A DNA stretch of 64,000 bases from Streptomyces sp. NBC_00287 (GCF_036173105.1 NZ_CP108053.1:9578854-9642853), one strand, 5' to 3'. Shown: positions 1 to 8,410, numbered from the stretch's first letter. Numbers and translations: made by a program. Notes: a model not told the origin generated them from the sequence alone.

Positions 1-212
1 CGGTCGGCGAGACCCTCGCCGACCACCCGAACGAGCGCCTCACGCACGACGGCCAGGCTCACGCCCTGTTCCTTGGCGAGCTCCTGCGGTTTGAGGGCGT
101 CACCGGGGGCGTGGTCTCCGCGCATGATCGCGTCCCGAATGTGTGCGTATACCTGCTCGGAGAGCATCTGCTTCCCCGGCGGCGAGGTCGAGGTGTGGGC
201 CGTCTCGGTCAT
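1..212 (-). CDS. GntR-family transcriptional regulator, N-terminal part (cut by window edge)
   Basis: The minus strand reads about 70 residues from an ATG at 212 and runs off the window. After a short polar N-terminus it has the typical GntR winged-helix opening (QVYAHIRDAIMRGDHAPGD, then LAKEQGVSLAVVREAL), a DNA-binding fold that usually recognises a dyad near its own promoter. The ligand domain lies outside the window, so the subfamily cannot be told. The gene is divergent from the YbhB-like gene, and a 38-bp dyad lies in the gap, which suggests autoregulation (inference). Confidence 0.85.
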   Translation of the reverse strand, partial: MTETAHTSTSPPGKQMLSEQVYAHIRDAIMRGDHAPGDALKPQELAKEQGVSLAVVREALVRVVGEGLAD

Positions 213-224
213 GCCCTCAGCATA

Positions 225-262
225 GACGATTCCAGAGATAATCGATTATCTGTGTTATCGTC
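225..262. promoter_or_regulatory. Dyad-symmetric operator between gntR and the YbhB gene
   Basis: A perfect 16-bp palindrome AGATAATCGATTATCT lies at 236-251. It is flanked by a second pair of arms, GACGAT at 225-230 and ATCGTC at 257-262, that share the same centre. The whole 38-bp element lies just upstream of the regulator start at 212 and is AT-rich against a GC-rich background, as expected of a GntR operator overlapping a promoter. Binding is inferred from symmetry and position only. Confidence 0.7.
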
Positions 263-365
263 GATTTAGAGCTGGTGAGGAGCGACGGACGTATCCCTAT
301 GCGGGCCTGCGTCGGCCGCATCACCGGCACCCACCCCAGAGCACAGTCCTGAAAGGAACGACGCG

Positions 366-905
366 ATGAGCGCCAACGACCCCTTCGCCCGCCTCCCCGA
401 GGCGGCCTCCTTCACCGTTACCAGCGCCACCGTCACCGACGGTGCCGCCTGGTCGCCCGAGCAGTTCTCCGGCATCTTCGGCGTCCCCGGCGGGAAGGAC
501 GTCTCGCCGCAGCTGTCCTGGAGCGGCGCCCCGGAAGGCACCAAGAGCTACGCCGTCACCGTCTACGACCCCGATGCCCCCACCGGGTCCGGGTTCTGGC
601 ACTGGGCGGTCGCCGACATCCCCGCCACCGTCACCGAACTGCCCGAAGGCGCCGGCGACGACACCGGCTCGGGCCTGCCCGAGGGCGCCTTCCAGCTGCC
701 GGGCGACGCCCGCGCCGCCCGCTTCATCGGCGCCGCCCCGCCGGCCGGGCACGGCCCGCACCGCTACTTCGTCGTGGTGCACGCCCTCGGCGTCGAGTCC
801 ATCGGCGTCGCAGCCGACGCCACCCCTGCCGTCCTCGGCTTCACCATGGCCGGCCACATCCTCGGCCGCGCGGTCCTGACCGCCACCGCCGAGACCCGCG
901 CCTGA
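366..905 (+). CDS. YbhB/YbcL-type PEBP (Raf kinase inhibitor-like) protein
   Basis: A 179-residue cytosolic protein starting at ATG 366 with AAAGGAACG upstream. It has the phosphatidylethanolamine-binding protein signature VYDPDAPTGSGFWHWAVADI around residues 66-85, which forms the anion-binding pocket, and a later GPHRYFVVVHAL strand (about residues 130-141) typical of the bacterial YbhB branch. Length matches the family. The bacterial role is poorly known. It ends 8 bp before the DtxR-type regulator and is probably co-transcribed with it. No signal peptide is visible. Confidence 0.9.
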   Translation: MSANDPFARLPEAASFTVTSATVTDGAAWSPEQFSGIFGVPGGKDVSPQLSWSGAPEGTKSYAVTVYDPDAPTGSGFWHWAVADIPATVTELPEGAGDDTGSGLPEGAFQLPGDARAARFIGAAPPAGHGPHRYFVVVHALGVESIGVAADATPAVLGFTMAGHILGRAVLTATAETRA

Positions 906-913
906 CCATCAGC

Positions 914-1606
914 ATGTCCCGACTCATCGACACCACGGAGACGTATCTCCGCACCACGCTGGAGCTCGAGGAGGAAGGCACGGTCCCCCTGCGCGTCCGC
1001 ATCGCCGAACGTCTGAACCAGAGCGGCCCCACCGTCAGCCAGACCGTGGCCCGGATGGAGCGCGATGGTCTGCTGCACGTCGCGCTCGACCGGCACCTGG
1101 AGTTGACGCCGGAGGGCCGCCGGCTCGCCACGCGCGTGTTGCGCAAGCACCGGCTCGCGGAGTGCCTGCTCGTCGACGTGATCGGGCTGGAGTGGGAACA
1201 GGTGCATGCCGAAGCCTGCCGCTGGGAGCACGTGATGAGCGAGGCCGTGGAGCGGCGCGTGCTCAAACTGCTCAACCACCCCACCGAGTCGCCGTACGGC
1301 AACCCGATCCCGGGCCTTCAGGAACTCGGCGAGAAGAGCACCGTGGATCCGTTCCCCGACGAAAGCATGGTCAGACTCAGCGACCTCAAGCCCGGGCCGA
1401 ACGGCGCGAGCGCGGTCGTACGGCGCATAAGGGAGCTGATCCAAACCGACCCCCAACTGATGTACACCCTGCGGCACGCCGGGGTGCAGCCCGGCGCGGT
1501 CGTGACCGTGACGTCATTGCCCGGCGGCGTGATAGTCGGCAACGGCGGGGAGGCCGCCGAACTCACCACGCAGACTGCCGCGCACGTCTTTGTGACCAAA
1601 CGCTGA
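914..1606 (+). CDS. DtxR/IdeR-family iron-dependent repressor (DmdR-like)
   Basis: A 230-residue metal-dependent regulator. An N-terminal winged helix (LNQSGPTVSQTVARMERDGL, residues 34-53) is followed by a dimerisation/metal domain and a C-terminal SH3-like domain (about 150-230). Metal ligands of the DtxR family are visible at H79, E83, H98, C102, E105 and H106. Position 10, a methionine ligand in diphtheria DtxR, is threonine here. The very high similarity to Streptomyces DmdR proteins is recalled, not searched. The family represses siderophore and iron uptake genes with Fe2+. It sits 8 bp after the YbhB gene and has no strong ribosome site of its own. A 46-bp perfect palindrome follows it. 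Confidence 0.92.
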   Translation: MSRLIDTTETYLRTTLELEEEGTVPLRVRIAERLNQSGPTVSQTVARMERDGLLHVALDRHLELTPEGRRLATRVLRKHRLAECLLVDVIGLEWEQVHAEACRWEHVMSEAVERRVLKLLNHPTESPYGNPIPGLQELGEKSTVDPFPDESMVRLSDLKPGPNGASAVVRRIRELIQTDPQLMYTLRHAGVQPGAVVTVTSLPGGVIVGNGGEAAELTTQTAAHVFVTKR

Positions 1607-1647
1607 GCCCAGCCGGGTGCCGGCCCGTTGCCGTGGCCCGTGCAGGC

Positions 1648-1693
1648 ACGAGGATGGCCCTCGACCACGATCGTGGTCGAGGGCCATCCTCGT
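1648..1693. terminator. 46-bp perfect palindrome, probable terminator
   Basis: Two 23-bp arms meet with no loop (centre between 1670 and 1671) about 40 bp after the regulator stop. Such a strong GC-rich hairpin without a clear U-tract is typical of actinomycete terminators and would work in both directions. Confidence 0.75.
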
Positions 1694-1734
1694 TGATTCA
1701 GCGGAAGGTGTACATGAGGTTGCCCCGCAGGTGA

Positions 1735-2094
1735 CGGCCGGCCAGTTCTCCCCGGGCTGCCGGGACCTCGTCGACGACGCGTGCATTCTGGACAGCGAAT
1801 GCACGCACCAACCGGGCCCACGATCACTCAACGAGCCGGGTTGAAAAGCACCTACTCAGCACCGCCGCCGACCTCCTCTTCGACCACCGCCGGGCCTGGA
1901 CCGGCGGCGGCAAGTGGCTGCCCCGCCGTCTGTTGCAGGCCGACCCCGAGCGCGGAGCGCTCCTCGGCGGCTACCGCCGCCTCTGTGAGAGAGGCGAGCC
2001 GCAGGGCTTCGCCGACGCCGCCGCAGAGATCCTCGCTCTCGCGGGCGGCCCTCTTCGCGAGGGCTACGCCCGAAGCTGGCGCGCCGCCCTGTGA
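1735..2094 (+). pseudogene. C-terminal remnant, possibly of a nucleotidyltransferase
   Basis: From about 1840 the plus strand (frame of base 1840) reads a coherent, charged C-terminus containing DLLFDHRRAWTGGGKWLPRR, then LQADPERGALLGGYRRLCER, and ends WRAAL-stop at 2094. No start codon or upstream domain exists in this frame: the frame opens after a stop at 1732. The ending resembles the tail of Streptomyces nucleotidyltransferase-domain proteins as I recall them, but the catalytic part is gone. Likely a decayed fragment cut on its 5' side. Confidence 0.4.
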
Positions 2095-2830
2095 CGACCG
2101 CAGGCTGTCAATCCCCTCGAACTGTGGAGGCCTTCCTGTGCAGCCAGTTCCTCGGTGAGGCCGGCCCGGTAGCCGTGTTCGTAGTCGATCGGGCTCTGAG
2201 GCCGCACACGCTGTGTAGCCGACGGCCGTTGTAGAAGCCGGCGATCCAGGTCGCGATCCGGAGGCGGGCTTCGGTGCGGGTGGTGAAGGTGTGCCGGTGG
2301 ACGTACGCGGCCTTCCGCACGCTGCTGAACGCCTCGCTGACGGCATGGTCGAAGCACGAGCCGACCCGGCCCATGGACGGGAAGACACCAGCCGAAGCCC
2401 TCAACGAGCATCTGCTATCGGCCCAGGAAGCCGGTGTTGCGACGACCGGTTGAGTCCAGGCTCGCCGGCGCGGTCGTGTGGAAAATGACGCCGCGCACGT
2501 CGCCGCCGCCGGGTTGTCCCGGCCGCGTGCGGGGCGGCGACGACCTGGCCACGGTCATGTCTGCGCACCAGACGAGGTCAGGTGCCTCGGCGGTGAAGTC
2601 CCTCCGCACGAAGTCCGGGGCGGCCGGCCGTTTCCCCGGGGTCAGTCCCCGCCGTCTGCGCACCTTCCGCGCGACCAGGCCTGTCGCCAGGCCCGCGACT
2701 GGAGCCAGGTCGAGCGGGCCGAGCGCCTCGTGCAGGCCCGCGCCGATGGGCCGGCGTCGGTCCTCGACGCCGCCCGGCAGATCCGCACTGCCCCAGGACG
2801 ACGTCGCTGGCGCGCTGGGCATCAGCCGCA
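2064..2830 (-). pseudogene. Degenerate IS3-family transposase (OrfB integrase core)
   Basis: Pieces of an IS3 OrfB lie in several minus-strand frames. GKRPAAPDFVRRDFTAEAP and DLVWCADMT lie near 2560-2640, a GVIFHT remnant near 2480, then GSCFDHAVSEAF, KAAYVHRHTF, EARLRIATWIAGFYNGRRLH near 2220-2360, and SPIDYEHGYR in a further frame near 2180. The order matches the DDE integrase core, but the reading frame changes at least twice and the middle is deleted. No terminal repeats could be assigned. Non-functional. Confidence 0.75.
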
Positions 2831-2880
2831 GCCTCTACGCCGCCGTCGAGCAGGGTAAGCGGGCGGCGAGCGCCCGAGAC
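2785..2880 (+). pseudogene. Possible helix-turn-helix remnant
   Basis: The plus strand encodes LPQDDVAGALGISRSLYAAV followed by EQGKRAAS, which matches the pattern of an XRE-type helix-turn-helix with its recognition helix. Nothing recognisable surrounds it and no ribosome site is seen. It could be a remnant of a regulator lost during IS insertion, or chance. Confidence 0.3.
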
Positions 2881-2889
2881 GACCGCGCT

Positions 2890-3100
2890 CGCCGCGGCTG
2901 TGCACACCTCGGTCGACCAGGTCCGCCGGGCGCTGCCGCCGTCGCCGGCGTGATGGCTCAGCCGTCGCCGGGGCCGAGGAAGAGCGTTGACGCGGAGTGG
3001 GAAGTGGTCAGGGCCGGCGGCCCGAGCTTGGGCACCGCGGCCCCTTTGCCGTCCGGGCGCGAGAGGTACAGAGGTTGTGGCCTGTCCAGTGCGACGCAGG
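2890..3100. other. Gene-free stretch between IS3 debris and the TetR gene
   Basis: No supported gene is seen here. Open frames on both strands are short or compositionally unlike their neighbours. It is probably scar DNA left by the degenerate IS3 element. Confidence 0.4.
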
Positions 3101-3772
3101 TCAGCGGCGGGGTAGCACGCCCAGGAGGGTTGCGGTCAGGGCCAGCTTCAAGGAGTCCTTCAGCTCCAAATGGAAGCGGGCCAGGTCGGGCTCGGCCTGG
3201 TAGGCCGCCTGCAGGCTGGGTGGGGGTGTGCTGTACGCCGACAGCGCGCCGGCCATGACCATGGTTTGCAGGCTGAACAGTGTTGCGTTCTCGCCCAGCT
3301 CCGGCAGGTACTTCAGGAGCAGGGCGGTCATGGTTGTCAGGCGGTCCAGGGAGGCGCGCTTGTAGCGGGCTACGACCTCGACGGAGACGTTGTGTTCCAG
3401 GACGCTGCCCTGTGCGCCGAAGAGGTCGCACAGCACCACTCGGCTGGAGAGTGAGCGGCTGAGGATCTCGGCCACCGCTGCCGCTCGCTCGGCCATGGGT
3501 AGATTTTTGTCGATGCCGGCCGCCAACTCGCCTGCCAGTTCCGTCAGCCACTCCTGCAGGAAGTGGTCCAGCAGTTCCAGCAGCACCGCCTCGCGAGACT
3601 CGAAGTAGCGCAGCACGTTCGGCTTCGCCAGGCCTACCCGGCGGCTGAGCTCGTTCAGGGTGACCGCGGCCACAGGCATCTCGTCGAGCATCGCGGACGC
3701 CGTGTCGAGGATCGCCCGTCGGCGCATCTCCCGCTGCTCTTCGGTTCGCGCCCGCTGGAAAGTCACGATCAC
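3101..3772 (-). CDS. TetR/AcrR-family regulator
   Basis: A 223-residue protein with a GTG start at 3772. The N-terminal TetR DNA-binding domain (about residues 15-65) contains RRRAILDTASAMLDE, then the helix-turn-helix VTLNELSRRVGLAKPNVLRY followed by F-E-S-R-E. The C-terminal domain is all-helical (about 80-215) and presumably binds a ligand. It is divergent from the SDR oxidoreductase gene, and the gap holds palindromes of a GGTAC type. Autoregulation and control of the SDR gene is the likely arrangement (inference). Confidence 0.9.
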   Translation of the reverse strand: MIVTFQRARTEEQREMRRRAILDTASAMLDEMPVAAVTLNELSRRVGLAKPNVLRYFESREAVLLELLDHFLQEWLTELAGELAAGIDKNLPMAERAAAVAEILSRSLSSRVVLCDLFGAQGSVLEHNVSVEVVARYKRASLDRLTTMTALLLKYLPELGENATLFSLQTMVMAGALSAYSTPPPSLQAAYQAEPDLARFHLELKDSLKLALTATLLGVLPRR

Positions 3773-3783
3773 CAGCCTAACTT

Positions 3784-3854
3784 AGGTACCTGCGGTACGT
3801 TGACAACGTACCGAAAGTACTTTAACGTCGATCGGCACAAGATACCTTCGGTAT
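3784..3854. promoter_or_regulatory. Cluster of GGTAC-type palindromes (TetR operators)
   Basis: Three dyads lie between the divergent tetR and SDR genes: AGGTACCT at 3784-3791, GGTACGTTGACAACGTACC at 3794-3812 (9-bp perfect arms, 1-nt centre), and ATACCTTCGGTAT at 3842-3854 (5-bp arms). They share the half-site GGTA. The last dyad overlaps the first possible ATG (3853), which favours the downstream start at 3877 for the SDR gene. Confidence 0.7.
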
Positions 3855-3876
3855 GTTAGTTAGTTGGGGGCCTGGC

Positions 3877-4824
3877 ATGAGCAAGAAGTGGACGACGGCG
3901 AACATTCCGGACCAGCGCGGGCGGGTGGCCGTGGTGACCGGGGCCAACACCGGACTGGGGTACGAGACCGCCAAGGCGCTCGCCGAGCGCGGGGCGTCCG
4001 TGGTGCTCGCCGTGCGCAACGCAAAGAAGGGCGAACAGGCCGCCGCCCGCATGACCGGCGACGTGACCGTGCAGGCGCTGGACCTGACCTCGCTCGACTC
4101 CGTCCGGACCGCGGCGGCGGCGCTGCGGTCCCGGCTCGACCGGATCGACCTGCTGATCAACAACGCCGGCGTGATGTACACCCCGAAGCAGACCACCCGG
4201 GACGGCTTCGAGATGCAGTTCGCCACCAACCACCTCGGCCACTTCGCGCTCACCGGGCTGGTGCTGGACCTGATGCTGCCGGTGCCCGGCTCGCGCGTGG
4301 TGACGGTCAGCAGCACCGGCCACCGCATCCGGGCCGCGATCCACTTCGACGACCTGCAGTGGGAGCGGTCGTACAGCCGGGCCGCCGCCTATGGTCAGTC
4401 CAAGCTGGCCAACCTGATGTTCACCTACGAGCTGCAGCGCCGGCTCGCCACGCACGGCACCACCGTCGCGGTGGCCGCGCACCCCGGCATGTCCAGCACC
4501 GAGCTCGCCCGCAACATCCCCGCGGCCTTCCGGCTTCCGCTCACCTGGCTCGCGCCGCTGATCACCCAGAAGCCGGCGATGGGCGCGCTGCCGACCCTGC
4601 GCGCCGCCACCGACCCCGCCGCGCTCGGCGGCCAGTACTACGGTCCCGGCGGACGCAACGAGGTCATGGGCCACCCCCGGCTGGTCACCTCCAGCCCGGA
4701 GTCGTACGAGCTAGCCGTCCAACAACGGCTGTGGGCCGTGTCCGAAGACCTCACCGGGGTGAAGTTCCCCGTCGTTCAGTCCCGGCAGAACTCGTTTCCC
4801 TCCGGATCGGCCATCACGATGTAG
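3877..4824 (+). CDS. Short-chain dehydrogenase/reductase (retinol-dehydrogenase-like SDR)
   Basis: I start this at ATG 3877 (MSKKWTTANIP), after a GGGGG stretch, rather than ATG 3853, which lies in an operator. SDR hallmarks are the NAD(P) site VTGANTGLGYETA near residue 20, LLINNAGVM near 90, a serine at VVTVSST near 145, and the catalytic Y-x-x-x-K in AAYGQSKLAN near 170. Substrate is unknown. The natural end appears to be near FPVVQ. The last 14 residues, from about 4779, come from DNA that on the other strand encodes a VOC-domain tail, so the 3' end is probably a recombination joint. Confidence 0.88.
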   Translation: MSKKWTTANIPDQRGRVAVVTGANTGLGYETAKALAERGASVVLAVRNAKKGEQAAARMTGDVTVQALDLTSLDSVRTAAAALRSRLDRIDLLINNAGVMYTPKQTTRDGFEMQFATNHLGHFALTGLVLDLMLPVPGSRVVTVSSTGHRIRAAIHFDDLQWERSYSRAAAYGQSKLANLMFTYELQRRLATHGTTVAVAAHPGMSSTELARNIPAAFRLPLTWLAPLITQKPAMGALPTLRAATDPAALGGQYYGPGGRNEVMGHPRLVTSSPESYELAVQQRLWAVSEDLTGVKFPVVQSRQNSFPSGSAITM

Positions 4825-5360
4825 CCCGCGCTGGTAGGAGGCGCCGGCTCGTCGCGGCGCAAGCGGGTGGCACCGAGACCGACGAGGCGCTCGCACTCCG
4901 CTTCGAGGGCAGCCATCCGCTCGTCGCCGTGCAGGCCGGGCGCGGTCCAGTCCGCGCGGCAGGACGGCGAGGGTGGCCCGCCCGGCCCGGGCGGCGGCCC
5001 GGTGGGCGGCTCGGGCAGTTCGATGTCCGGTGCCATCGACTGCGCAAGCCGTGCCTGCGCAGTCGTCACGGCGTCCGCGCTGCTGCGCAACCAGGTGCTG
5101 ACGAACAGCTGCGCATAGCCCGCCGGGTCGGCGGCAACCGCCGTCGTGCGAACGGCGGCTGCGGGCTCGTCCGGGGTGGCCGCCTCGACGGTGGTCGGGG
5201 TGGAGGTGATGGCGACGCCCAGGGCGATCGGGCCGGCCGCGATGACGGTCCAGACCGCCAGGCGCGAAAGACGCACCCGGCGTCGCATCGCCTCCAGCCG
5301 GGCGCCTGCCGCCATCGGAGCAGCGGCCTCGTTCTCCGCGGCCTGGTTGCCAGGGGACAT
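4776..5360 (-). pseudogene. Chimera: conjugation-protein (TcpC-like) N-terminus fused to VOC/glyoxalase tail
   Basis: One open frame joins two unrelated pieces. The first about 120 residues have a basic start, one membrane segment (LAVWTVIAAGPIALGVAI) and AGYAQLFVSTWLRSSADAVT, as in the N-terminus of actinomycete conjugal-transfer proteins that I recall as TcpC-like. After a proline/glycine-rich joint near 4960-5000 the sequence becomes a typical vicinal-oxygen-chelate C-terminus (CERLVGLGATRLRRDEP, then IVMADPEGNEFC). Neither half is complete. The tail overlaps the SDR 3' end antisense. Likely a deletion fusion without function. Confidence 0.6.
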
Positions 5361-5429
5361 GGTTGAACTCCCAGGTCAGAACGGATGTTGCTGACCTTGA
5401 GAAATCCCGCCGCCCCCGACCAGACCACC

Positions 5430-5530
5430 GACCACGAAGCCCCGACCACGGTCACGATGGGGATACCAAGTCCGTGGTCGGGTCTGTGGTCGGCCCGACC
5501 ACAGACCCGACCACGGGTCAGCCCACTGGC
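5430..5530. repeat. GACCAC inverted repeats (candidate origin region, part 1)
   Basis: A perfect inverted repeat with 22-bp arms and a 1-nt loop lies at 5472-5516, built from GTGGTCGG/CCGACCAC units. Further GACCAC copies occur at 5418-5450, including CCCGACCACGGTCACGA, which recurs exactly near 39755. More occur at 5838-5930. Such repeats beside a Rep-like gene resemble a plasmid origin or partition site. Confidence 0.6.
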
Positions 5531-5612
5531 GACCGCTCACCCTGTCCGCCACAAGCCCGCGGCTGACGATCCCTGCGCCCTCGTGCTGCGCGGGCAACGG
5601 ACCGGCAGCGGG

Positions 5613-5804
5613 TGCGCAGACAGAGCCTGTCCGGGCCACGGCAGAGTCTGCGCAGGGCGGCACCCGAACCTGCGCACGAGAACATCACGAGCCCGCGGGC
5701 GGACTGCGCAGCCGCTCCGCGCAACCCGACTGCGCACGAACCTCGACCGGTTGCGCAGCCCGGTTGTTCACCGCCGATCACAGGATGCGCAATCGGGCTG
5801 CGCA
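5613..5804. repeat. Eight TGCGCA palindromes (iteron-like)
   Basis: TGCGCA occurs eight times in 192 bp, starting at 5613, 5649, 5671, 5705, 5731, 5752, 5786 and 5799. The block lies directly upstream of the winged-helix Rep-like gene, in a gene-free stretch (5531-6051) with no other recognised content. A protein-binding iteron array or replication origin is the simplest reading (inference). Confidence 0.55.
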
Positions 5805-6051
5805 CTGGGTGCACGGCTGGGGGCGTGACGGGCGTGGTCGCCCCGACCATGAGCCCGACCACGGCAGCTAGCCGCTTGCGTTGCCGGATCGTGACCGATG
5901 GTCGGGGTCGATGGTCGTCAGCCTGGTCGGGGGCAGCGATTGAGCTGACGTCATGGAGCACAGGCACGCCCAGGAGCACCGGCCGCCCCACTTCGGCGGG
6001 CCCGGTGCCTAGCCGTGGCCACTGGGCGCGGCCGGCGTCAGGGGAACGGCG

Positions 6052-7461
6052 GTGAGCCGCTTCGGGTCGGGGATCCGCCGGGGCGTGATGGCGGCCGATG
6101 AGTTCACCCAGATCGCCAACGGCCTGTTCCGCGACTCCCACTTGTCGCTCAAGGCGAAGGGGATCTTCGGGTACATCAGTACGCACCGGAACGGCTGGCA
6201 GGTCACGGTCGCCGACCTCGTTCGCCTGGGGCCGGACGGACGGGAATCGGTCCGCACCGGCTTGACGGAGCTGGAGGCACACGGCTACCTGATCCGCAGG
6301 CGCCTGCGCCGCCCGGACGGCACCCTCGGCGAGATCGTCTACTGCATCACCGACCGCCCCGCCACGCTGGACATCGCGCTGATCGAAGCCCACTTGGCGA
6401 TCGCGTCACCGCAGGCCGGGCACGCTGGCCGCCTCCCGGCGGGGATCCGCCGGGGCGTGATGGCGGCCGATCAGTTCACCCAGATCGCCAACGGCCTGTT
6501 CCGCACCACCCAGTTGTCCTTCAAGGCCAAGGGCCTGTTCGGACTGCTCTCCACGCACCGGGAGGGCTGGCGGATGACCGTCACCGATATCGCCCGCCGC
6601 GGCCGCGACGGTGAGTCAGGCGTCAAGAGCGGGCTGAAGGAACTGGAGCAGCGTGGCTTCCTTATCCGGGAACGCGAGCGAGACCCAGACGGCACCCTCG
6701 GCGCAGCCGCCTACTTCATCACTGACCTGCCCGCCTTGCAAAACAGCAGGTCAGAACCAGAGTCGGGTTTTCCACCAGTGGATGACCCTACGTTGGCTGA
6801 CCGGCCCACTAAGAACACCAACAGAAAGAAGACCACGAAGCAGAACACCAGCCCCCTCCCTCCCGGCGCCCGCGCCGCGCGCCCGCGTCGTGCAGCGCCG
6901 CCAGCACCACGGATGGCACCGGCGCCCGCGGACCTCGAGCCGGGAGTCCGCCTGCTGCTGGCAATCGGCGCCCAGTGCCCCGAACTGCTGCTGACCGGGC
7001 AGGAACTCACTGAGCAAGGCCGAATCGTCACCGCGATGCTGGATGCTGGCTGGACCGGCGAGCAGCTCCAGCACGTCATCGCCGGCCGGCCCCTGCCGCG
7101 TCCCGTCCGCACCTCGGTCGGCGCGATCATCTCCGCCCGCCTTGGCGCTGCCCAGGTCTTCCCTCGGCCCGCCACCGTTGGCGGCCACCACCTCTCTGCA
7201 GTGGATGTCCTGCTGCCGCGGTCAACCGCCGCCGCCCGCACGGTGAGTGAGGCCCTCGCCTATCGGGCTCTCGTCGAGTGCGCCGGATGCGGCGTTCCCG
7301 GGACGGCCCTGGGCGAGGACCTGTGCCCGGCCTGCCTCGGCTGGCCGGCGTGCCACACCTGCCCGGGCCACACCCCCCGGCGCGCCGACCCCGGCGGCGA
7401 CGGCCGGTGTACCACGTGCGCTTCGACGCTGGCCGACCACTTGGAAGGAAGCAGTCCGTGA
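6052..7461 (+). CDS. Replication-initiator-like protein with tandem winged-helix domains
   Basis: A 469-residue protein starting at GTG 6052 behind AGGGGAAC. It contains two copies of one winged-helix module. Copy 1 (about residues 6-125) and copy 2 (about 130-235) both open with GIRRGVMAAD, FTQIANGLFR and KAKG.FG..STHR, then a second helix pair and a PDGTLG wing. This is similar in style to DnaD/RepA-like replication proteins. The C-terminus (about 385-469) is cysteine-rich (CAGCG, CPACLGWPACHTC, CTTC) and probably binds zinc. The upstream iterons and GACCAC repeats, and the downstream membrane gene overlapping by GTGA, support a plasmid replication module. Function is inferred from fold and context. 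Confidence 0.7.
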   Translation: MSRFGSGIRRGVMAADEFTQIANGLFRDSHLSLKAKGIFGYISTHRNGWQVTVADLVRLGPDGRESVRTGLTELEAHGYLIRRRLRRPDGTLGEIVYCITDRPATLDIALIEAHLAIASPQAGHAGRLPAGIRRGVMAADQFTQIANGLFRTTQLSFKAKGLFGLLSTHREGWRMTVTDIARRGRDGESGVKSGLKELEQRGFLIRERERDPDGTLGAAAYFITDLPALQNSRSEPESGFPPVDDPTLADRPTKNTNRKKTTKQNTSPLPPGARAARPRRAAPPAPRMAPAPADLEPGVRLLLAIGAQCPELLLTGQELTEQGRIVTAMLDAGWTGEQLQHVIAGRPLPRPVRTSVGAIISARLGAAQVFPRPATVGGHHLSAVDVLLPRSTAAARTVSEALAYRALVECAGCGVPGTALGEDLCPACLGWPACHTCPGHTPRRADPGGDGRCTTCASTLADHLEGSSP

Positions 7462-8410
7462 ACGATGTGCTCGATACGTCACCGCTGACCGTGGCCGCGC
7501 ACCACCAGGGCCCCTTCACGAGCGACCCGGGGCGGTGGACCGCGAAACGCTCCCGGGCACTGCGGAGCGGACACGTTCGCGACAACTGCTGCTCGGACGC
7601 CTGCGAGCCGGTGCTTGTCCACGAACACACGCCCTGGGGCTCGCTCGCCTGGACTGTCCCGGGTGACGGCAGCCCGCCCGATATCCCCCATCAGATTGAG
7701 GTCCTCACTCCGGCCGCCACCTTCACCCAGCGCCTGACTGTGCGCTGGCTGACCAGGCGCCCCGCCCGGCACATTGCCCTGGCGCCCGTGCCGGGATCGC
7801 TGCGGCTTGCCGTTGTCGTCGTCGCTCTCATCGGCCTGGCCGCCGGACTGGTGGCCATGCGCCTCGGCGTTCCCCTCGACGTCACGCTGCCGGCGATGCT
7901 GCTCGCTCCGGCACTCGCCGAGCACCTGCCCGGCCGACTCGACGCGAAAGCCCGCGAGCACATCCGCACCGTCCAAGGCGACGGCGCCGTCCGCTGCCTG
8001 TATCGCCTCGCCGCCCTGCATACCTCGCTCGTCCAGGCCGTCGCGGGCAGCGACCGCTACGAACTGCGGCGCTCGGTCGAGATCGGCCACACCCTGCTGT
8101 GGGACGCGGCTCATGTGCTCCAGATCCAAGACAGCCGCTCGGCTTCCGCCAGGCTCATCGGCCGTGAACGGCTGATGCTCCAACTCGCCGACCAGGTAGC
8201 ACAGATCATCGGGCGCTCCGCCCGCGAGGACGGCGCCGGTGATGCGGACCAGACCCGCAAGCCCACGCGGCCCTCGTACTCGCCGGGCGTCCGTCCGACG
8301 ACACCTCGCTCCACGCCCAGCATCCCACCCCTGAAGGGAACCGTCCGCATGCCCGAGCCCCAGCCTTGGCCCGATTCCAGCCCGGCCGTCCGCACCCCGG
8401 ACGTCTACCT
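7458..8410 (+). CDS. Membrane protein of a plasmid-type module, 3' end degraded
   Basis: The GTG at 7458 overlaps the stop of the Rep-like gene (GTGA) and follows GGAAGGA, so translation is probably coupled. The product has a hydrophobic hairpin (LRLAVVVVALIGLAAGLVAM near residue 115, then a second segment near LPAMLLAPALAEHL) and a helical cytosolic tail. Such genes follow rep genes in actinomycete linear plasmids and integrative elements; function unknown. The frame has no natural stop: it stays open to 11009 across the antisense NTPase gene. A second possible start (ATG 8349, after GAAGGGA) and a frame-shifted piece encoding DPQRVAGIKHLGSPLSSAQR near 8425-8480 suggest the 3' part is truncated. 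Confidence 0.55.

Noticed and set aside
3864..5366. 500-residue plus-strand ORF overlapping the SDR gene
   Set aside because: Frame-shifted shadow of the SDR gene with Arg/Ala-rich low-complexity sequence.
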